Assembly: GCA_900708905.1 (NCBI GenBank)
Contig: CAADRB010000055.1
Coordinates: 337,067 to 401,066, forward strand
Reading direction: 5' to 3'
DNA length: 64,000 nt
Origin: Hymenolepis diminuta
Lineage: Eukaryota > Platyhelminthes > Cestoda > Cyclophyllidea > Hymenolepididae
Both the position numbers and the translations under genes were made by a program. Shown piece after piece: positions 1-12,994 of this stretch; position 1 is the first letter of the stretch; each line of letters opens with the position of its first letter. The notes beneath the pieces were generated by a model, which made no database searches, had not been told where the DNA came from, and was given only the letters and a program-made list of their open reading frames with translations.

Positions 1-222
1 AATAAAACGATCAGTGATGAGTTTTGCAGTTGCCCGATTGCCAGGGTGTGAGAGATTGTGAAGAGATTCGAAAATCAGGCGTCGGAAAGCTTTTGGCACA
101 AAAGGTCTTGGTTTGCCTGTTGAAACGTCACATGTTATGAGACCGAGGGTTGTGTGCAAAGGAATATCTTTTAACTGGAGTGATGTCGGACGATTTCGGA
201 ACTCTTTTAGTTCAGAGTCGGT
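1..222 (-). pseudogene. Ty3/Gypsy integrase N-terminal fragment, cut by window edge
   Basis: Read on the minus strand, this stretch stays open in the same frame as the reverse transcriptase/RNase H block that ends at the TAG on 225-223. The translation contains the residues ESLHNLSHPGNRATAKLI, which resemble the His-His half of the HHCC zinc-binding domain at the start of Ty3/Gypsy integrases. The Cys pair and the catalytic core would lie beyond base 1. In-frame coding continues on both sides of a single stop codon, so this looks like one pol polyprotein broken by a nonsense mutation. Confidence 0.7.
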
Positions 223-1698
223 CTATTGAGCTTCTGAGAGGGAGTGAAAATCGACGGCTTTTGTTACTGCTTCGACATCGGTTCGAGAAAGACAATCAGC
301 GACAATATTGTCCGAGCCTTTAACATGTCTGATGTCGTTAGTGAACTGAAGGACGTAATCGAGATGCCGGATTTTGCGTGGAGAATAATGATCGGAACTG
401 GCCCGGCTGGCATATGTTAACGGCTTGTGATCGGTGAAGATCGTGAGTTGGCGACCTTCCAGGAGGTAGCGGAAATGTTTCACCGCCCTGTAAATCGCCA
501 AAAGCTCCGGCCCGACAGTGCAGTATCGTGTCTGAGAGGGCGTTAGTTTGGCGGGGAAAAAGGCAAGGGGTCTTACCATATCTCCTGTCCTTTGTTCGGG
601 AACTGCGCCAACTGCGACCTGTGAAGCATCTGTGGATAGTGTTAGGGTTGCTTCTGGGTCTTGATATGCGAGCGTTGAGCTTTCTGTTAACAGAGTTTTA
701 ACTTCTTCGAAGGCTGTTACAGCTTCGGGGAGGAAAGAGAAATTTGCCTTCGTAGGTTTTTTAAGAAGCTCTGTGAGCGGAAAAATTACTGCTGCGGAAT
801 TTGGTAGGAAATGGCGATAAAATTTTATCATGCCTATGAACCGACGAAGTTGGTTAAGGGATTTCAGTTGTGGGAAATGTTGAATCTCTTTTGCTTTTTC
901 GACGGTTGGCCGGAAACCTTTGGCAGATAGAGTATGACCGAGGAAAGATAAGGTAGTTTGCCAAATTTTGCTTTTGGAGAGGTTTATGATGAGTCCGTGG
1001 GAATTTAGTCGTTTAAAAACGATCTCCAAATGTTTCTTGTGTTCCTCTCTGTTTTTACTGGTCCCGAGGATGTCGTCGATATAGGCAAAAACAAAACAAA
1101 GGCCATGCAATACTTCATCAATGAACCGTTGGAAGATCTGGGCTGCGTTGCATAAACCAAATGGCATTCGAAGGAATTCAAACAGACCAAATGGAGTAGC
1201 AATGGCGGTTTTGGGAACATCTGCTTCGGCCATGGGAATCTGGTTATAAGCACGGACAAGATCGATATTGGAGAAGATCTTCTTATTCCGAAGATTGGAT
1301 GAGAAGTCTTGTATATTGGGTAAGGGGTAATTGTCCGGGACAGTAATCGAATTGAGTGCGCGGTAGTCACCACAAGGACGCCAACCACTAGATTTCTTAG
1401 GGACCAAATGAAGAGCAGACCACCAATTATTGGAAGAACGTCGGATGATACCAAGATCGAGCATGTGTTCGAATTCGTCCTTAGCAATTTTATACCGAGT
1501 GGGGGAAAGATGACGGACTCGAGCTTTGACAGGGTTTCCATTGGTGGTAATAGAATGGGTGACAGAGTGATTTACAGGTTTGTCACGGCAAAAAGGGTTG
1601 GTGAGGTCTGAGAATTTTTTAAGAATAGAGTAGAAGGGGGACTCAGATGATTGAATACATGTTATAGGACAGTAGGTGGGACAGGGGTTATGCGTCAT
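223..1698 (-). pseudogene. pol: Ty3/Gypsy retrotransposon pol: reverse transcriptase plus RNase H
   Basis: This 491-residue block carries a Ty3/Gypsy reverse transcriptase followed by RNase H. The RT palm shows a first catalytic Asp near residue 146 (IDLVRAY) and the YIDDI box at 206-210. The signatures [29 protein letters not shown] and FLGH are all present. RNase H acidic residues are visible at TDAS (about 357), GPELLAI (about 398) and FTDHKPL (about 423). A TAG at 225-223 separates it from integrase. Upstream the frame stays open to about 1816, but I find no aspartic protease or gag, and the sequence becomes AT-rich non-coding. The element is therefore truncated and probably inactive. The family resembles CsRn1-type flatworm elements, but that clade placement is only an impression. 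Confidence 0.93.
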
Positions 1699-2514
1699 TG
1701 GGACATAAATGAGGTCGCTCCAATTTCGTGGGCGGAGAAACTGAGGTATTATCGTGGAGAATGTGAATAAAAGGTAATTCTGGAAAATGCATAGAGAGTT
1801 ATCCTTTAAAACCTAGAAATTCAGATTTTTACCGTTTCCGACAATTCATTTAAGATTTCTTTTTGAAAGAAAAAAAGTTGTTACAGAGTTAAATTTTTTA
1901 TTTTTATAAGTATCCATCGTTTGGGACTTTTTTTATATGTCCCTCTTTACGATATTAAAATCTTGATGACTGATGGAAAATTAATGATCAAAAATTTTGT
2001 TTTCGCTCATCTATGGAACTCCGAATACACATTCTTTGAATAAACTCCAGATTTATAGTTATATTTTAAAAAATTAACTTAAATAACTAACGTAAGATTG
2101 TGCAATTTTAAACTTACCGCAATTAATCATTTAAAAAACGCTTTACTTATCATTAATACAATTAGGTTGACAGAGAATTTAGTTTATTCTCCATCAATTC
2201 TATATGCTAGTGGTATCATATTTTAGTGCCCATTAGTAAAAATAATTTATATAAAAAGTGATGGAATCACTTGGTCTATTAGCTTTTTATGCCTAATGTT
2301 CTAATTTTGGCATATTAGAACATGAAGCAGTGGAAGGATCGTACTTGTGTTCTAAAATTTAGAAACATTCCATTGACACATTGTCTTTATTCCCCACATT
2401 TGGTACATTTTTTCACGTTGAACTGCTTTCCCATTCTCCGTATTCAGACGCTTTCTCACGGTGAAAAGTTTAAAACAATTTGCGCTGCTCAGAGTACTAA
2501 GTAAAGCCCATTTA
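1699..2514. other. Pol linker remnant and AT-rich spacer
   Basis: Bases 1699-1816 continue the pol frame upstream of the RT without a recognisable domain, then a stop appears. From there to the mariner relic the DNA is AT-rich, and I see no gene or LTR. A short open frame at 2322-2504 has no recognisable features. Confidence 0.5.
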
Positions 2515-2548
2515 TCAGCTTGTAAGAGAAGTTCTGTCCATTTTTTAA
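2515..2548 (+). repeat. Left terminal inverted repeat of mariner relic
   Basis: This 34-base terminus pairs with 3236-3269 read on the other strand, with roughly 80% identity by eye. It is preceded directly by the TA at 2513-2514. Confidence 0.8.
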
Positions 2549-3235
2549 TTTGAATTAAAGTGAAAATTTTGCCAAAAATACATTTATTTAGGGCTCAACA
2601 TAGTTACCATTTTTATTAATTACATCTTCCCATCTTGCATAAGCTTTCCGATTCCCTCTTCATAGAATTTAGCCACCTTGGACCCAAAATAAGAAACTGG
2701 TCTCATTTCGACCTCTTCTCTTGAATTAAGCCTTTGTCCCATTTAATTATGAAAAGATGAAAATTGGTTGGTGCAAGATCGGAAAATGTGGCGGCTTCCC
2801 AGCCAAATTCTTCAATGAGATTTTTGGTTGCTCTTGAAGTGTGGGACCCGGCATTGTCATGGTGCAGAATCACTCATTTTCTATTAATCAAAGAAACAGC
2901 TTTTAAGCAAGTTAGCTGCTGATAGTAAACCTCAGTTGTTATTGTTTGATTTTCATCCATTAGTTCCTGATAAACAGTTCCCTTCAAATCCCACCGTACA
3001 CACCACTAAAAGGATTTTTCTCGGATGCAGTCCACCTCTCGGTTTATGAAATTCAAACAGAAAATATGCCTGATATGCTCTTTATTTATTTGGAGTGTAC
3101 ATTAGGGCTAGAAATATTCATTAATAACAATAATCATCACACAATTTGAAAGAAGAAATATCATTTTATTAATTATCATAGATAGGCATATAACGTTAAC
3201 AACGTGAATTGAAGTAATCGTGCCCCAAACACAGC

Positions 3236-3269
3236 TCAAAAATTAGACAGAACTTCTGTTACAACGTGA
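3236..3269 (-). repeat. Right terminal inverted repeat of mariner relic
   Basis: This is the inverted partner of 2515-2548. It is followed directly by TA at 3270-3271, completing the expected TA target-site duplication. Confidence 0.8.
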
Positions 3270-3271
3270 TA

Positions 3272-6065
3272 CTTTCACGCAACCTCTCCAAGAGGAGTAA
3301 GCAACCGTCCGAAAAATCGAATTTGAGCTTTTACTACCAGTTGCACATTTTAGTAATGATCACGGTTCAAAAAATCTTAGTCAATGACATATTGTCTCCA
3401 TATTATCTTCATATTCTTTTTAATATTTAGTGTTCATTTTTTTTAAATTAACATTCAAATATATCGAATTTCAAGAGAGCGCTACGTAAACACTAATACA
3501 GGTTATAATCTATTCACCTTCGGAATACTACAAAAGATATTTTTATGATAAAAGACCTAAGATACATAATTTGAGTATAATTTTATGCTAATACTTCATA
3601 AAACTTTACCACCGCTTTTAGTTTGGCATATTCAAAATGTCTCTCTACATTTAAATCAAAGTTATTATTATAAAAAATTAGTTTTCATATTTGGAAATCA
3701 AGAAAAGAACACCATTTTTATTTATAAAAATATATTTTAAGAATGTAATAGATTTAAAAGTTTTGTGACGGCCGTGGCTGTTAATTTTAATTATACTTTA
3801 TTAATTGAATAAAAATTTAATTAAATAGCAGACTTCATCTGCGGATTGAAGTACGTTGCATGCGAATCCATAAACACAAAACTTTAGAAATGCCAAATTA
3901 AGGGTAACATTCCATGTATGGGTTGTGGAATATTAAGAAGATCAATTTTAATTGTCGTGTTATTTTTCTTACTCCTCATTTCAAAATTAGATCGTAGGAA
4001 TAATCAAAACGCTGAAAGAACAACTTATTCCAATAAGATAAGACGAGAGGTCAGAGTTCGACAGAATGTTGTAAATAAGTAAAGATGTTGAGAAGTGCAT
4101 TTTATTATAGTGCTCATTAATTGGGTTTTCTCATAAGATATGCGGTTTATACTTTGATGCCATAATGCCCAAATCCCACAAATTAATCTTTACGTTGTTG
4201 GGTCGATTCTTTTATCACCCAATTAATTTAACCTTACATTGATTATATCCACTTGGAATACAGACCATGTAGAAAATTCTAGAGGAGATATTTAAGCAAA
4301 TTCTAATTAAGGTGAATTCCATTTAATACTTTTTTTATTGAATATTTTTTTCATGATCGTGTGATGCCAATGCATGATCAACACATTATGGACTATGTAC
4401 CTTCTAATTTTTACTTATAGATATCCATATATCTGCATACTAACTGGCCTCAGAGTTTGCGGTCTTTTGCATTTTTGTGTTTTTTACATCTAGCCACGAT
4501 CTACCAAAGTGGTGCTCACATCAAAAGTAGGAAGACTTTACAACATATTTTGACAATAACATATCTTTCATGATGCCCTTTTTTGCCCTTAATGCCCTTT
4601 TACATATACATTTATTAAGAGTAAAACGCCGTTCCCCATCTTTTATTAAAATGGAAACACGGAAATTAGTTTTTATTGACTAAATGTCAATATTCAGAAA
4701 ATGATTTGCAATTTGTTAATGCGAAAATATGATAAATTTTACAAAATTATACGCTTTATTTTAGAAATACCAGGCAAAGTGTAATTTAATTTAATGGAAT
4801 AAAAGATGTGTGTTTCGAAACTAGTTCGACGACTATTCCTAACCTAAAAATATATTTTTTCAAAGTTTCTGCTTGCTTTACAGTTCTGTCAGCGTGAGGG
4901 AAATGATTCTGTTCTGCTCAATTTCTCAAAATTGTCTTCTTCTAGATTTAAACTGTTCAAATAAACTTATTTAAAATTTAGAGACATAAATATTTCTACC
5001 TCTGAGACTTCCACGTTTGTATTTTCAAACTGCATAAACTCACTGATTCATTAATAATAATTTATTTACATTTGTTATTGAAAAAACCGGTCTCTTGGAC
5101 GGAAAAATAGCGAATAATATTATCAAATGCCGATTATATCAGTTACTTTTTCTTTGAATTTTCGACTTGGTACAGACATCCCGAGATATTCACTTAATCA
5201 TGAGGAAACTCATATATATTCAACTCTGATTATCTACCTTATTTATATTTCACTTTGAATGATCTCAAGTTAGCCGAAATCTTATAGGCTAGTATCTTTC
5301 TGCTACACTGGCCACTATAAGATAAGAATATATTGAAATTTTATTTTCTTACCATACTTATTAATTAAACGGTTGATAAGCACAACATGTTTTGAGCTTA
5401 AATTTACTCAGTCCTTTATGATGCAGCTGTTTCGGCTCTTTCTAGCTCCTCAAGAATCAATGGGGATAGTGACTTCTTACAATGTTTTAATAATAATTAC
5501 AAAGTTATTGATTTAAAAAATTAGAACAGGAACTTTTTAATACAAATACAATGCTACGTTATATTTCTATACTGCTTTTCTTTCCCGAATCGCCAGAATA
5601 GGATGGTTAATGGGGGCTTTCCGTTTCAATAAATTATCTAACTCGAAGTTGAAAAATAATCCTATGGATTGCAACACTTTACTCCTAAGAGAAACGAAGG
5701 AAATTTGATAAAAGACTGTCTAGAACTAAAAAGGTAGTTTTTGAATTTAATATCTTTAAGAACAACTATTATTACTGCAATAAAAAAATTATTTTATCAT
5801 AAATTAACCTAGCACTAAAGTTGTTTTTCCGTAAATATTTATTCAAAAGGCTACAGCAATTATTTTTATATAAAAACAACTGAATTATTCATAATTGATT
5901 TATTTTTCATAATATATGAGCTTTCAATGCGTCGTCCATCATGGTCGTTTCAGATAGGCCAATATGCGAACCAATCACATTGCACTCTGACACAAAAGTT
6001 GATCTAAAGTCCTGGAGTAATTTTCACGCTCTGTCGGGCAAAGCATTTTCTAATCACTTCAGTAA
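3272..6065. other. Intergenic region, presumed upstream of the RASD-like gene
   Basis: AT-rich DNA with frequent stops in all frames. I see no gene, RNA or repeat unit. The promoter and any 5' untranslated exon of the GTPase gene at 6066 should lie near its right end, but no clear TATA box stands out. Confidence 0.5.
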
Positions 6066-9000
6066 ATGTCGTCCCCCATCTACCCGGTCTCTGAGTCCTC
6101 CACCATACCTGACTTCAATGTGGTTCTTTTCGGAGCCGCGGGAGTTGGAAAGTCGGCTTTAGTTCGACGATTCCTTAAGAACAGCTTCTCTGAGCTGTAC
6201 CGACCTACAGTAGAGGAGACATACTCCGCGGTACTACAGACTATGAGTGAGTATCCTGCTGGATTGTCGTTCTTGTGACTAATGATAAAGTGTTTACATT
6301 AGTTTGAATATTTAAAAAATGTGTCCATATTGAATTTGTTGTTGACAATTATTTATTTATTCACAGAATTCTCGTAAAGACCAACACCGGATTACTATAT
6401 TGCGAAATGCATAGCATAAAATCAAATTTTTCTTTATTAGTTAAAATGCTCAAGTTTTTTATGAGAAGAACTGATCAACAGAGGAAGCCCTGCAATAAAT
6501 AAGTTTAATAAAATTAAATATGAGTTGGGAAAATTTTTTCTGTTGCGTTTTGGGATTGCAATATTTTTCATGATTAGAATCAGTTTTGAATAAACCGGAA
6601 ATATTAAATTTTTTTAGTAAATAATTTAATAATATCAGGTTTTATTCTTTCTTTTTGTGATTGCACTTTTAATTTAGTGAAAGTGCCTATTTTGCAGCAA
6701 ATTTTAAATAAATTACATTTTTCATATCTTTAAATATCATGCACATTGAAAACTTATTCTTTGCATGCATTGCCTGGGATGAAATTTTACCCAAATTCTT
6801 TTGTGACGATACACATTTTAAACTACTGTACAGATTAGAGCCTGTTTAATGATATGATATGTCCACTGGATAATTCGCACTTCTTGACGGCCAAGTTACC
6901 ATTCAAAAACATAATATTTTACTCTAAAATCAGAATTTTTCATTTACTATATAATAAATTAAATATAGTGTGCTCAAAAATCTAAAATTTATTCCTTTAA
7001 TCCAACAAATAATTAATTTTACTGTACTGAAATATCAGTCATACTAATTTAAACCACTTTGGCTTCCTTTTGTTAGGCTGCACATGCGTTCGATTGGTGC
7101 TGATTGATACTGCAGGCCTGCATCCATTCCCAGCTATGCGAGAACTTCGCATGAGAACTGGAAGTGCCTTCGTCTTTGTGTTCTCCTACGATTCCGCAGA
7201 CTCACTTCAGGAAGCTATCAGATTGCATTCAGATCTCAAACGTGCTAAGGGTATGTCCCTTTGCAAAAATGGTGGAAATACTGATTATTGTCGGCTATAT
7301 TATAGTAATATCTTTGTCCTTTATGTGTGAGAATGCAAATTTACAATTCTTAAGACATAGCAAATAGACTTAGTGTTGAATAAAGAAATTTGAAATGAGA
7401 GACGGGAGCTTTCTTTAAAGAAAGAGCTATTTAAAAAGCAAATTAAAAGATTTTCCCACTTTCTTTATCTACGTTTGGATCCCTTCGTCTCTTTTTTAAC
7501 ATTGCCCAGTGTGTGTTCTTCCTTAAGTCATTGAATACCGTTAGGTGGTTTAAAATTTTAAGAAATCTCAGTATGTGAACCGCTTCTTTGCTAAATAATT
7601 CAAATTTTTATTTTATAGGAGATAAATTCGATCCCAAGAGCGTCATATTCGTGGGAAACAAAGCCGATCTCTTGGCCGTTCCTGCTATTGTCGAATACAA
7701 GAAGAAAGAAGATATGGAGGAAGAGGACGGTGGGCTCTTTCGACGTTCAAGTGGCGATGAGATTAGCTCGATGATGTTCTCCATAACATCGGCAGTTGTT
7801 GCGGCGGCAGATGATGAATTACAAAGAACAGCTAGAAACATGATTGAACAACTGGGCTGTCCACTCATTGAAACTAGTGCTCGACTTGGTAGCAATGTAC
7901 TAGAAGTCTTTCATTCTGTTCTCTGGCCTATGCTGTTTACAAATTCCAATCTGGCCGGTAAAGTAACACCTGCAGATATTGCTAACGGACACTTCAGAGA
8001 GGACTCACCTATCCAAGGAGCCCAAGAAAATGAAGCTCTCAGTAAGAAGATCAGTTGGCCATGGAGGAATGCTTCTGAACATCCGGTAAGTTGATTTCCT
8101 TGCAAGAAGAATTAATCCTAAATTCTCTGATGATGTTTAAAATATACACATTTGATATTCTCCAAATCATGTAATTTAAATTGAACGACCTGAAATGTTG
8201 TTAATGGTGTGGGTCAATTTATATTATGTATGTAAATAAATAAGCATAACAGCAAAGTAGTATTAAAAGCATTTAAACAAAACTATAGCTTTTAATTTAA
8301 ATTAATATAAATTGTAATCAATTTCCTGGTGATAGGAAATATATTATCTCAGTTTAGACAATACGTACTATCAGCAATATTTCAATAAACTTTGATGGAA
8401 TTTACTGAATTAATGTTGAGAATTTGAATTAGTATTGAAAATATGTAGTTCGAAGTAGGAAAACTATTAATTGAAAATTTTTATCTACAAATATTATTAC
8501 CATTTAAAATCGCAGCTTAAAACTGGCTTAGATACTTCCGTGGATAGTCGACCATGGGAAGGAGTAATTGGTCCCATTTTCAGTATTTTTCAAACTTTCA
8601 GTAGATCACGGGTGAATTTTCATTGGTATTTTAGAATTTAATAATGACAAATATCTATTTACTCCTGCCATTTGCAATAAATTAACTTGTTCAAATCGTA
8701 ACACCTACGTTAATTACCAATTTGCAAACTTCAATAAAGTGGAAACATGTTATATGTATCCTTATAATTTGCTGGACCATCTGCTCAGTTTAAAAGGCAA
8801 TTTAAGACCTTGCACATCTGTGAGTTTATGTATACCCTAACACCGAATTTATGGCTGTTTACATTAATACAGAATTTTCAACACCCTCCCCAGTTCCTTT
8901 CTATTTCTCCTCCCCTCCTCATCCTCTCATTAGATTCTTATGACACTAACAAATCAAAAAAATCTTTTATTATACTGGTTCGAACACCTGACAGACTAAA

Positions 9001-11392
9001 AAGGATTGAAAACGCCAACTAAGATCAAATGATATTATCATATTATAGAGAGGTAAACGGACATATGAGTAGATTTGGCTTCCGAGTTAAAAAAATCACG
9101 AAAGTGCAAATTTAACGTCTGGTGATCATAAAAATTTATTTCCTGTCATGTTATGGTCATCGTGATTATCACTACCACGCTTAGTGGAGATATATCTTGA
9201 CTTATATCTTAATTTTATTGCTAGCACATGAATAGGACGAGAATTCGCACTCTAAGCATTAAAAACATTTCACAAATAAAATTGTAAAATTGGCCTTAAT
9301 GGCGGTGGGGAATGTAATATCAAAAGTGTAAATGAGTTTCTAAAAGGAACAAAATATATTGTCCAATTTATTCAATATGATTCCATTTTCTTTACCTTCT
9401 ACTGCAATGTCTTCATAGAGTTCAAAGCGATGAAGGAGTCTAAATAGAATAAAGAATAACACTGTTTTATTTATGAAAGAACACGATGTCCAGAAAAAAT
9501 TTTGAGACCACTGCGTTTATCTTATTTTGGCATTGCTTGTTTTGGAGACTCCCTCCTAATAATTGAGGTGGATATAATAAGTCTTTGGTCTTCTATTGAA
9601 AAGATTGCAAGACTGAGGTATATTTGTGCAAGCAGACCCTAAAGTTTCCACTAACAAGAATGAACAAGATGTGTCTGTTAAGTGGCTACAACTGTAAAGA
9701 ATTATCATAGGGATTACTAACAAATTCGAGAGACCTGGATCAAGAGCTTGTCCTATTTTAAGAACCAAATGAAGAGAAAGATTTATAGGGCCAAAGACAG
9801 AGTGAAATACAATAACGATTGAGGTTTCTGTTAAAGATATGAAATATATTAAGGTGATACGAATACGGATCTATTATTCCGACTAATAAAGAAGACGTTA
9901 TTACTGTGTTTGCCTAGAGTGTAGTATCAAAAATGAATTAAATCAGCTACAAGTGTGATTATCTCATTTAGAAATCACGTAGGCGTAAATTGCCTTAAAA
10001 ACACAATTTACTACTGGTCATTGTTTTCATCTAACTTCGCCTATCCCTTCAAGAAGTGCAGTTTTACAAGACGACATTTATAGTCAGCATGACACGAGTT
10101 AATTCACCAGCTACCACAAATATATTTTCCTCTCATGCATATCTAAAATCTCCATATATTATTATTGCATTTTTAATGGGAATTTAACTCTAGTGATCTG
10201 AATCGCTTTCATTAGCGATTTAACAGGTCTTATCGTTGAATTGAACCTTCCAACGAAATCTTCTACAGTGATCCTTGGTAGACAGTTTAATATCCCCACT
10301 AATTAGTAAAATCGCGTCCTCATCATTTGTAAATTAAGAGGGTATCTGGACGCTGCAAATGTATTTAAGTGATCTAAATTATATTAAATGATTTATCATT
10401 CTTATAAAATCGTCAGGTGTTTTGACATTCCCTGTATGAAAATGTTGTAAAATAATTAATTTAAAATTAAATAATAAGTAGAATTTTTTTAATATTTTTG
10501 CTAAACATTAAATAACGTATATATTGCTACTCCTTCTGTTTTATAGACTGCGTTTCCATTCAATCCAAATCTGAGTCCCTCCAGTAACCGATCACCCAAC
10601 CGTTCAAGGTTTCACCTTGAACGTCGAAGAAAAATAAGCTGTGTGGAGAATGATATGTTTACAGGAGGAAGCAATAATCTATTCGCAGCTCGAGAGGAAG
10701 TCAAACGGAAATTTAGTGTCGGTTCAAGACTTCTGACTTCTCCACACATTCATAACAATCATTATTGTGAAAACAAGAGGAACAATTTTTTATCTGTTGT
10801 CGACTATTCCTACAACCGGCCAGCATCTCGAAGCCATTCTGTTGATAATTCCATAACCGAAAAAGCTAACAGCTTTCGGGACACTAATTCAACTGATAGT
10901 GCCTATTCTGAACGCAGTTACAGTTCTCTCAACTCTGTGGAAAAGGAGAACGTCTGGAAACTTCCTGTATCTTCTGCAGATGCACGTTGCAGACATGGAC
11001 GCTTTCTGAGTCCCAGTCCAAAAAGGTCGTCAAGAGACTGTGACCTTTCTATGGACCTGTGTCTCCACTCCCTAGATTTCGTGCAAGAAGTTGGACACTA
11101 TTTAGATCCATCTCATAAATCAGAGGATGTTAGTGAACCTCGAGTACCTTGTTTCCAGATCTTGAACTTTGGACGACGCGGTAAGTCACCGCAACCGTCC
11201 CTGAACCGCGATCGAGTTAAGAAACGCAGTGTTTTTAGTCAATCAAATTTCTGTCTCGTTGATCAAATCTGCGAAGCTAATGAATCAACAAGCCCAAGGA
11301 GTGAGCATGAATTCAACTTAGTGGTACCAGAATCCCACAGACGGGTGGTTAGTCAGAGCTCCATCAAATCAAATAACTGCAAAATCAGCTGA
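6066..11392 (+). CDS. RASD (Dexras1/Rhes)-like Ras-family GTPase with long C-terminal tail
   Basis: Four exons (6066-6246, 7077-7250, 7619-8085, 10547-11392) join in frame to 555 residues. The start ATG directly follows an in-frame TAA. GTPase motifs are G1 GAAGVGKS (23-30), G2 with T48, G3 DTAG (71-74), G4 NKAD (132-135) and G5 ETSA (203-206). The post-G3 segment HPFPAMREL followed by TGSAFVFVFS is close to RASD1/RASD2 (HPFPAMRRL), less so to DiRas. Leu75 replaces the catalytic Gln61 of Ras, so intrinsic GTP hydrolysis is probably low. An acidic, Lys-rich insertion of about 43 residues separates G4 from G5. Residues 275-555 form a Ser-rich tail without a known domain. The last four residues, CKIS, form a CAAX box predicting farnesylation and membrane attachment. 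An AATAAA lies 83 nt after the stop. Confidence 0.9.
8086..10546. other. Intron 3 of the RASD-like gene
   Basis: This 2.46-kb intron begins GTAAGT and ends TTTTATAG. It separates the GTPase-domain exon from the single tail exon. I see no coding segment inside it. Open frames at 8810-9022 (+) and 9556-9768 (-) have no family features. Confidence 0.75.
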
Positions 11393-11474
11393 AAAGACAG
11401 GCTTGATTTGAGACTCACGATCTATGTAATATTACTTATTGCTTAATATCATCAAAAAATCTACAGATTTTGTC

Positions 11475-11480
11475 AATAAA
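11475..11480 (+). promoter_or_regulatory. Poly(A) signal AATAAA, RASD-like gene
   Basis: Canonical AATAAA 83 nt downstream of the TGA at 11390-11392, the expected distance for a short 3' UTR. Confidence 0.5.
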
Positions 11481-12994
11481 GTACTTCTGATAAGTTGAAA
11501 TGTGCTAATTTCTATGGGATTTACTAAAATAAATGAAATTAGCTCAGGTAAAAATAAATTATAAAATATTAAATGAATAATTATCAGAAAAATTTTTCCC
11601 TTCAGATGCATGTAGGTAATTAAATTTTATAAACTAAAATAGCTTTGTTACCTTTCATAAGAAAACGTATTTAAATTGACTAGCATTTCGTTTTCATCGA
11701 TGTAAATATTATTCAAGAGAATTTTAGAATAGCCTTTTAGAATAGGATCTGTTAAATTGTCTGAGAACCGAACTATATTTGGCTAAGTTAAATACTCATT
11801 TCAAAAGATCCTTCTTTTGACTACTAAAAGCGTTAGTACTTATACAAATCAGCAGCTAAAGCCATATTTGAGGCCAAAATTGGACTGAAAATAAGGGATG
11901 AAAATGCATGATATAGAAATGAGTAAATGTAGAGGGCGGGAGAGAACGTACCGTCCGTGCAGATTGTAAGACTGTGATTGGTATTTTACAAGCAGATGAG
12001 CTGGGTAGTTTGGGTGAAATTCAATAATTTAAGCATTTTGAAGGTCTTCGATTTACGCAAAATTTAGGATGTGACAATAAATTCACACAAACACTAGATG
12101 ATAGACCAAGAGGAATATGAGTACCGACGTGATTTGATACCAATTTTGAAAAGCATGCAGAAAGTACTGGCACGGTATATTTTTCACCTCTTACTATGGA
12201 CAACATAATTGTTTAACAAAATAACTTTGGCATCCACGTTCTGAGGTTGAAGGAAATCAAGTTTTCTCTAAAGACGAAGTTCTAGAAATGTTTTCTAGAA
12301 ACAGTGACTTCTTTACGAAGGCTAATATCGCCGACAGTTATAAATAAAATGGGATGTTTATAGCCAATGGGGATAAACGACGTCATGGCATAAAAGGACT
12401 TTCCTGTTTACGTAACTCACCACCAAAGAGGAAGTCAGCTTTGAAGTAGGTCTTAAAACATAAAATTTAAGTATAAATTGCAAACATTAAAGAATCGGTT
12501 AAAAAGGTACCTGCGGTCAAGAAAAAGTAAATATTTGATTTTAAAGAAGCCGTCCATGCCCAGGACACTCTGACTTTGAAGTAAAATTGTAATAATCTGG
12601 TAAATATATACTTGTGTACTAAATTTCCCTTAAGTATTCTGATAGGAAATAAAATTGGCGTCGCAGTAATTGTTAATCCAAAGGCCTAATTATCAATAAA
12701 GACGTCGGATCTCTAATATTTGAACCCATATGCACTCCAATAAAACAGATAGAGCACAAAGACAAACAAGGAGAAATAAATAAGCTCAAGTGCATTCTTA
12801 TACTTCTTTAGCAAACCTTTATTTTTTTTAATGATGCGTTCTTATTAAAATTCTTCCAATAAAATCAGTCGTTTTATTATTATAAATACTGTGTGGTTTG
12901 TTACGTGTAAAACCCATAGTTTTGCACATAATTTATTTTTGACGAAAAATTTTGGGCACCTCTCTTCTGGTATTTGTCAAATTCATAGGCAAAC
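11481..12994. other. Intergenic region before the CAP pseudogene
   Basis: No gene is recognised. The segment 11930-12210 has stretches that read like decayed coding sequence in one frame, but several stops interrupt it and no family is recognisable. From about 12953 it shows imperfect similarity to the region upstream of 30929, before the perfect 332-bp duplicate begins. Confidence 0.4.

Larger units (their letters stand above)
2515..3269 (-). mobile_element. Degenerate, internally deleted mariner element with TIRs
   Basis: The ends form imperfect terminal inverted repeats. The left end is 2515-2548 and the right end about 3233-3269. Both read TCA[GC][CG]TTGTAA inwards and share a core of GAAGTTCTGTC about 14 nt in (AGAGAAGTTCTGTC left, ACAGAAGTTCTGTC right). 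A TA dinucleotide abuts each end (2513-2514 and 3270-3271), as expected for Tc1/mariner target duplication. The minus strand between them decodes to broken mariner transposase: WDLKGTVYQELMDENQTI, then HHDNAGSH with the second catalytic Asp, then GWEA and LAPTNFHLF. Asn stands where the third Asp is normally found (SDYH in mariner). Stops and frame changes interrupt it. At 755 bp it is much shorter than the usual 1.3 kb, so it is a dead relic. Confidence 0.85.

Noticed and set aside
1005..1541. Long open frames on both strands overlapping the Gypsy pol (178 and 67 residues)
   Set aside because: They are other-frame shadows of the reverse transcriptase; only the 491-residue frame carries family motifs.
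9690..9790. Possible second Gypsy fragment (AACCAAATGAAGAG as in 1400-1415)
   Set aside because: Similarity is limited to about 15 bases, and neither strand translates to pol motifs.
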